DNA of 64,000 nucleotides, taken from contig AP024629.1 of NCBI GenBank assembly GCA_019670725.1, positions 3,286,001 to 3,350,000 on the forward strand, in the 5' to 3' direction. The notes beneath the pieces are model-generated. The model worked only from the letters and a program-made list of their open reading frames with translations. It was not told where the DNA came from and searched no databases. Position numbers and translations under genes: made by a program. Origin of the DNA: Alphaproteobacteria bacterium SO-S41 (GTDB taxonomy: Bacteria; Pseudomonadota; Alphaproteobacteria; Micropepsales; Micropepsaceae). Of this stretch, positions 60,419 through 64,000 are shown in pieces. The first letter of the stretch is position 1, and the number at the start of each line of letters is the position of its first letter.

Positions 60419-60643
60419 ATGGAAGCAGAAGCCGCCAAGTTCATCGGCGCCGGCCTCGCCTCGCTCGCGCTGCTCGGCGCCGGCATCGGCATCGGCAACA
60501 TCTTCGGCAACTTCCTGTCGGGCGCGCTGCGCAATCCCGGCGCGGCTGCCAGCCAGAACGGCAACCTGCTGCTGGGCTTTGCGCTCTGCGAAGCGACGGG
60601 CCTGTTCGGCCTCGTGCTCGCCTTCGTGATCCTGTTCACCTGA
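60419..60643 (+). CDS. atpE: ATP synthase F0 subunit c
   Basis: The 74-residue c subunit forms the rotor ring. Two helices: AKFIGAGLASLALLGAGIGIGNIFGNFL and LLLGFALCEATGLFGLVLAFVILF with the proton-carrying Glu in ALCEATGLF (about 58). ATG 60419 follows AAGGAG. The loop SGALRNPGAAASQ matches the conserved R-N-P of c subunits. Ring size cannot be inferred with confidence. Confidence 0.98.
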   Translation: MEAEAAKFIGAGLASLALLGAGIGIGNIFGNFLSGALRNPGAAASQNGNLLLGFALCEATGLFGLVLAFVILFT

Positions 60644-60669
60644 TCTCGCTCTAACGGGAGGAAGGCCGC

Positions 60670-61266
60670 ATGGCCATCCTGATCGGGCTCGCGTCCTCGG
60701 TGCTGTTCGCAGCAGCCGAAGGCGCAGCCCATGCGACCGAGGCGGCCCATGCCGCCGAAGGTGCGGAACACAAGACCGGGCTGCCGCAGCTCGCGATCGA
60801 GACGTTTGTCGGCCAGTTGTTCTGGCTGGCCATCAGCTTTGTCTTCCTGTTCCTGGTGCTGACCTTCCTGGTGATCCCGCGCATCCGCGGCGTGCTGGAG
60901 ACCCGGCGCGCGCGCGTGGCGGGCGACCTTGCCGCGGCCGCCGCCGCCAAGGGCGAAGCCGATGCGGCGCTGAAGGCCTATGAAAAGGCCGTCGAGGACG
61001 CGCGCTCGCGCGGCCGGGCGCTGGCCGAGGATACCCGCAAAGCGACCAAGGCCGATAGCGATGCCAAGCGCGCGGAGGCGGAAGCCGCCCTCGCCGTGAA
61101 GATCGCCGACGCCGAGGCGCAGGTGGCCGCGACCAAGACCGAAGCGCTGACGCATATCCGCGCCGTCGCCTCGGACACCGCCGCCGAGATCTATGCGCGG
61201 CTGACGGGCGAAACCGTGACGGCGGCCGACGCCGCGTCCGCGGTCGATGCCGCGATGGCGCGCTAG
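60670..61266 (+). CDS. atpF': ATP synthase F0 subunit b'
   Basis: The b' subunit of the peripheral stalk, found in alphaproteobacteria and phototrophs as a partner of b. 198 residues: an Ala/His/Glu-rich N-terminus, a membrane helix (LFWLAISFVFLFLVLTFLVIPRI, about 52-74), and a long Ala/Glu/Lys coiled coil. It starts 26 nt after atpE. Confidence 0.92.
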   Translation: MAILIGLASSVLFAAAEGAAHATEAAHAAEGAEHKTGLPQLAIETFVGQLFWLAISFVFLFLVLTFLVIPRIRGVLETRRARVAGDLAAAAAAKGEADAALKAYEKAVEDARSRGRALAEDTRKATKADSDAKRAEAEAALAVKIADAEAQVAATKTEALTHIRAVASDTAAEIYARLTGETVTAADAASAVDAAMAR

Positions 61267-61275
61267 GAGACGACG

Positions 61276-61776
61276 ATGCACGAAGAACCCCTTCTGCTTC
61301 AGGCCGAGTTCTGGGTCGCCGTCGGCCTCTTCCTGTTCCTCGCCGTCATCATCTGGCGGAAGGTTCCGGGCGTGCTGGCGAAGATGCTGGACGCCCGCGC
61401 CGCCGCGATCGCGACGGAACTGGATGAAGCCAAGCGCCTGCGTGAAGAAGCCCAGGCCTTGCTCGTCTCGTACCGCGCCAAGGCCGGCGAAGCCGAGACG
61501 GAAGCCGCCGCCATCCTCGCCGCCGCGCGCGCCGAGGCCGACCGGCTGCAGATCGAAGGCCGCCAGTCCATCGAGGCGCTGATCCAGCGCCGCACCAAGA
61601 TGGCGGAAGACAAGATCGCCCAGGCTGAAGCGAGCGCGCTCGCCGACGTGAAGGCCGCTGCGGCGGACGCCGCGATCAGCGCCGCCGGCCGCCTGCTGAC
61701 CGGCCGCATCGACGGCGCGAAGGCGTCGGCGATCTCGGACGCCGCGATCCGCGACCTGCGGGCGAGCCTGAACTAG
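61276..61776 (+). CDS. atpF: ATP synthase F0 subunit b
   Basis: The b subunit of the peripheral stalk: N-terminal membrane helix (FWVAVGLFLFLAVIIWRKVPGVL, about 11-33) and an Ala/Glu-rich coiled coil to the end. 166 residues. It starts 9 nt after b' and is the last gene before the terminator. The F1 genes (atpH-A-G-D-C) are not in the window. Confidence 0.95.
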   Translation: MHEEPLLLQAEFWVAVGLFLFLAVIIWRKVPGVLAKMLDARAAAIATELDEAKRLREEAQALLVSYRAKAGEAETEAAAILAAARAEADRLQIEGRQSIEALIQRRTKMAEDKIAQAEASALADVKAAAADAAISAAGRLLTGRIDGAKASAISDAAIRDLRASLN

Positions 61777-61802
61777 TTCGACGTTTCACATTCTTTGTCG
61801 TC

Positions 61803-61833
61803 ATGGCCGGGCTCGTCCCGGCCATTTCTTTTT
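61803..61833 (+). terminator. Rho-independent terminator of the atp operon
   Basis: Stem ATGGCCGGG (61803-61811) and CCCGGCCAT (61817-61825), a perfect 9-bp stem with loop CTCGT, followed by TTTCTTTTT. It lies 27 nt after the atpF stop. Confidence 0.85.
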
Positions 61834-61847
61834 GGGCAACGCCTCAT

Positions 61848-61930
61848 TGTCATGGTCTGCGGAGGCAGACCATCCACGACTTTTGAGCGGCCCCTAAGCC
61901 GTGGATGGTCCGCCTTCGCGGACCATGACA
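61848..61930. repeat. REP-D element, full copy
   Basis: TGTCATGGTCTGCGGAGGCA ... CCATCCACGAC ... GTGGATGGTCCGCC-TTCGCGGACCATGACA. Two hairpins in inverted arrangement, the same plan as REP-A with different stem sequence. A half copy is at 42866-42896. Confidence 0.82.
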
Positions 61931-61966
61931 CTTGGGGAAAGCAACCGATTCGAGCAGAAGGCGCTG

Positions 61967-63199
61967 CTACGCCATGGCCAGGATGAGGTTGCGGACCTGG
62001 GGGTAGACCTGGGTCTGCCATTTCTTGCCGGAGAAGACGCCGTAATGGCCGACGCCGGGCTGGAGGTGGTGGCGCTTCATGTGCGGGCGCAGGCTCGAGC
62101 AGAGCGCGTGGGCGGCAGAGGTCTGGCCGACCGCGCAGATGTCGTCGCGCTCGCCTTCCACCGTCAGCAGTGCCGTGCGGTGGATAAGGTCAGGCCGCAC
62201 CAGGCGGCCGCGATGGGTGAGTTCGTTCTTCGCCAGCAGCGCGCGCTGGAAGACGATGTCGATGGTCTCGACATAGAACTCCGCGGTGAGGTCGAGCACC
62301 GCGAAATACTCGTCGTAGAATTCCTTGATCTTGGCGGCCTCCGATGTCTCGCCCTTCACGAGGTGGTCGTACATCTTGCGATGCTGGTCGACGTGGCGCT
62401 GCTTGTTCATCGACATGAAGGCGGTGAGCTGAACGAAGCCCGGATAGACCGGCCGCCCTGCCCCGGCATAGCGAAACGGCACATGCGAGATGACGTCGTT
62501 CGCGAACCACGACAGCGGCTTCGTCATCGCGAGATCATTGACCGTGGTCGGCGAGATGCGGACATCCACGGGGCCGCCCATCAGCGTCATGGTGCGCGGC
62601 TGGCAGGGGTCCTTGTTCTCGGCCATCACGGCGACGGCGGCGAGGGTCGCGACACAGGGCTGGCAGACCGCGAGCACGTTCGCGCCGGGGCCGAGCTCGT
62701 GCAGGAAGCGGATGAGATAGTCGATGTAGTCCGAGAAGCCGAACTTGCCGGCCGACATGTTGACGTCGCGCGCGTTCTTCCAGTCGGTGATGTAGACGTC
62801 GTGATCGCGCAGCATGGTCTGCACGGTGTCGCGCAGCAGCGTCGCGAAATGGCCGGAGAGCGGCGCGACGATCATGACCTTGGGTTGCGGCGCCTCGACG
62901 CCCTCCTTGATGAAATGGAGGAGGTTGCCGTAGGGCAGTTCGAGGACGACCTCCTCGGTGACGTCGGCGATCTGGTTGCCGCTGGCGACGGGCGCGATGC
63001 GGTAGTCCGGGCGGTTATGGGTGAACTTGGTGCCGGCGACCATCTCGGCGCCGGCGAAGAGCCGCTTGCCCACCGGGTCTTTCGTGAAGCTGCCGGTCAG
63101 GCTTTTCAGCGCGCCGACGATCTCAGACCCCAGCCGCGAGGGGGTCATCATGTCCTGGAAGGCCTGATAGCCGGCGTAGAGCATTTTTGTCCCCGCCAT
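61967..63199 (-). CDS. phaZ: Intracellular polyhydroxybutyrate depolymerase
   Basis: PhaZ degrades storage PHB granules. 410 residues of an alpha/beta hydrolase. The nucleophile elbow reads VLAVCQPCVATLAAVA (catalytic Cys about 180, in place of the Ser of extracellular depolymerases), with LMGGPVDVRISPTTVND, a late Asp/His pair (TVEGERDDICAVGQT and QPGVGHYGVFSGKKWQ), and LSGHFATLLRDTVQTML typical of the family. The start at 63199 is MAGTKMLYAGYQ; an ATG at 63184 is possible. It implies that the host makes PHB. Confidence 0.95.
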   Translation of the reverse strand: MAGTKMLYAGYQAFQDMMTPSRLGSEIVGALKSLTGSFTKDPVGKRLFAGAEMVAGTKFTHNRPDYRIAPVASGNQIADVTEEVVLELPYGNLLHFIKEGVEAPQPKVMIVAPLSGHFATLLRDTVQTMLRDHDVYITDWKNARDVNMSAGKFGFSDYIDYLIRFLHELGPGANVLAVCQPCVATLAAVAVMAENKDPCQPRTMTLMGGPVDVRISPTTVNDLAMTKPLSWFANDVISHVPFRYAGAGRPVYPGFVQLTAFMSMNKQRHVDQHRKMYDHLVKGETSEAAKIKEFYDEYFAVLDLTAEFYVETIDIVFQRALLAKNELTHRGRLVRPDLIHRTALLTVEGERDDICAVGQTSAAHALCSSLRPHMKRHHLQPGVGHYGVFSGKKWQTQVYPQVRNLILAMA

Positions 63200-63275
63200 G
63201 GGTTCCCATGGAGCCTGGCTTCATGCAGGCTGCTTATGCTGCACTGCATCATATTCGGGCGCAAGGGGATCGCAG

Positions 63276-63950
63276 ATGCGAAAGAAGGGCGTGAAGCCGG
63301 GGGCCGAACTGACCCTGTCGAGCAAGACCTATTCGGCATGGTCGCTACGGGGGTGGCTGCTCTGCAAGCTCGCCGGGCTCGATGTCGGCGAGAAGATGGT
63401 GGCGCTGGACGATCCCAATAATCGCGCCGAGCTGCTGCTGCTCTCACCCTCGGTCCTGGTGCCGCGGCTGACCCATGACGAGGCGAGCGTGTGGGACACG
63501 CTGGCGATTGCGGAATATCTGAACGAGCTCTATCCCGCCGCGGGCATGCTGCCGGCTGACCGGATCGCGCGGGCGCATTGCCGGGCCATCTCGGGCGAGA
63601 TCCATTCCGGCTTCGCCAATCTGCGTTCGGCGCTGCCGATGAATTTGAAGGTGCGGCACAAGAGCTTCCCGATCTTCTCGGGCGCCAAACCCGATATCGA
63701 GCGGGTGGAGGCGATCTGGAAAGACTGTCTCGCGCGCTATGGCGGGCCGTTCCTGTTTGGCGCGACGCCGACCGTCGCCGATGCGATGTACGCGCCGGTC
63801 GTGCAGCGCTTCCTCACCTATGCGGTGCCGCTGAGCGGGACGACCGCCGCCTATTGCAAGACGATCGACGGCTGGGCGCCGATGGCCGAATGGATGGCGG
63901 CGGCGAAGGCCGAGCCGGAAGAGATGCTGGCGCTGGAAGTCGAGTTCTAG
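63276..63950 (+). CDS. Glutathione S-transferase
   Basis: A 224-residue GST: an N-terminal thioredoxin-like domain (TLSSKTYSAWSLRGWLLCKLAGLDVGEKMVALDDP ... VPRLTHDEASVWDTLAIAEYLNELYP, with the glutathione-binding cis-Pro and DT/S motif) and a C-terminal helical domain (PFLFGATPTVADAMYAPVVQRFLTYAV). ATG 63276 has AAGGGG upstream. The active residue is probably Ser/Tyr near the N-terminus. Divergent from phaZ. The substrate is unknown. Confidence 0.92.
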   Translation: MRKKGVKPGAELTLSSKTYSAWSLRGWLLCKLAGLDVGEKMVALDDPNNRAELLLLSPSVLVPRLTHDEASVWDTLAIAEYLNELYPAAGMLPADRIARAHCRAISGEIHSGFANLRSALPMNLKVRHKSFPIFSGAKPDIERVEAIWKDCLARYGGPFLFGATPTVADAMYAPVVQRFLTYAVPLSGTTAAYCKTIDGWAPMAEWMAAAKAEPEEMLALEVEF

Positions 63951-64000
63951 GCGACGACCCAGACGGCCGCGCCGGCGGCGACCGAGACCGCGATGACGGC
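63947..64000 (-). CDS. C-terminal end of a membrane protein (cut by window)
   Basis: The minus-strand frame reads AVIAVSVAAGAAVWVVA then TAG at 63947. It is a hydrophobic C-terminal helix of a gene that starts outside the window and overlaps the GST stop by 3 nt. Too short to identify. Confidence 0.35.
   Translation of the reverse strand, partial: AVIAVSVAAGAAVWVVA

Noticed and set aside
59239-60654. 471-codon plus frame across atpI, atpB and atpE
   Set aside because: Out of frame with the three conserved ATP synthase genes and very Arg-rich.

Overview
The window is high-GC chromosomal DNA from an alphaproteobacterium. The evidence is gene content and order: a CcrM-type GANTC methyltransferase beside rnhB, mutY, a DUF721 gene, a DsbA-like gene and smc; a split F0 operon (atpI-atpB-atpE-atpF'-atpF) without the F1 genes; glyQ/glyS as separate subunits; an alphaproteobacterial LexA box (GTTC-N7-GTTC); an intracellular PHB depolymerase; and a membrane GH17-GT2 beta-glucan synthase. 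I cannot name the genus; a free-living soil or aquatic lineage (for example Rhizomicrobium-like) is a guess. I found no rRNA, tRNA, CRISPR array, prophage or transposase.

Layout. 1-8.9 kb: tlyA (cut by the window edge) and dxs, a small unknown gene, a short gene of a 'GN.NRLVHG' family behind an unusually strong promoter, then a leftward group of a SolA-like oxidase, ispA, xseB and a histone-deacetylase-like amidohydrolase, followed by a membrane-anchored hydrolase and a GNAT enzyme. 8.9-16.8 kb: two methyltransferases, a YbjN-like secreted protein, an MBL hydrolase, an acyl-CoA dehydrogenase, the YceI-cytochrome b561-YceI operon and a Sua5/YwlC enzyme. 16.8-22.3 kb: the GH17-GT2 glucan synthase, three FKBP isomerases with a chorismate mutase, and a NUDIX hydrolase. 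22.3-29.9 kb: a lipoprotein, a YegD-like Hsp70, an SDR, the second 'NRLVHG' gene, glyS and glyQ. 29.9-38.8 kb: small genes, trmN6, a long-chain polyprenyl diphosphate synthase, a 466-residue repeat protein that looks like a fibre, ispE, a TPR lipoprotein and ETF-ubiquinone oxidoreductase. 38.8-46.5 kb: a beta-lactamase-fold hydrolase, a family-4-like uracil-DNA glycosylase, a RelE/HI1420-type toxin-antitoxin pair, moaB, a zinc alcohol dehydrogenase, a glycosyltransferase and a frameshifted COG4705 membrane protein. 46.5-58.9 kb: a radical SAM gene under a LexA box, rnhB, MarR-DUF1398, ccrM, mutY, DUF721, vapBC, dsbA-like, smc, a TetR-type regulator and a GFA-family gene. 58.9-64 kb: the F0 operon, PHB depolymerase and a GST.

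Shared themes. Isoprenoid supply is represented four times (dxs, ispE, ispA and the polyprenyl synthase), and the polyprenyl chain would feed ubiquinone, which ETF-QO reduces. Genome maintenance is dense around 46-58 kb (LexA-controlled radical SAM, RNase HII, CcrM, MutY, SMC), with the glycosylase at 41 kb nearby. Intergenic spaces carry at least six families of short palindromic repeats, most of them at gene ends.

Most unusual signals: 11 GANTC sites within 323 bp just upstream of ccrM, with a 16-bp perfect palindrome and a duplicated 14-mer; two 'NRLVHG' genes 22 kb apart sharing an almost identical promoter; a probable leaderless, self-operated toxin-antitoxin promoter; and the repeat-containing fibre-like secreted protein.
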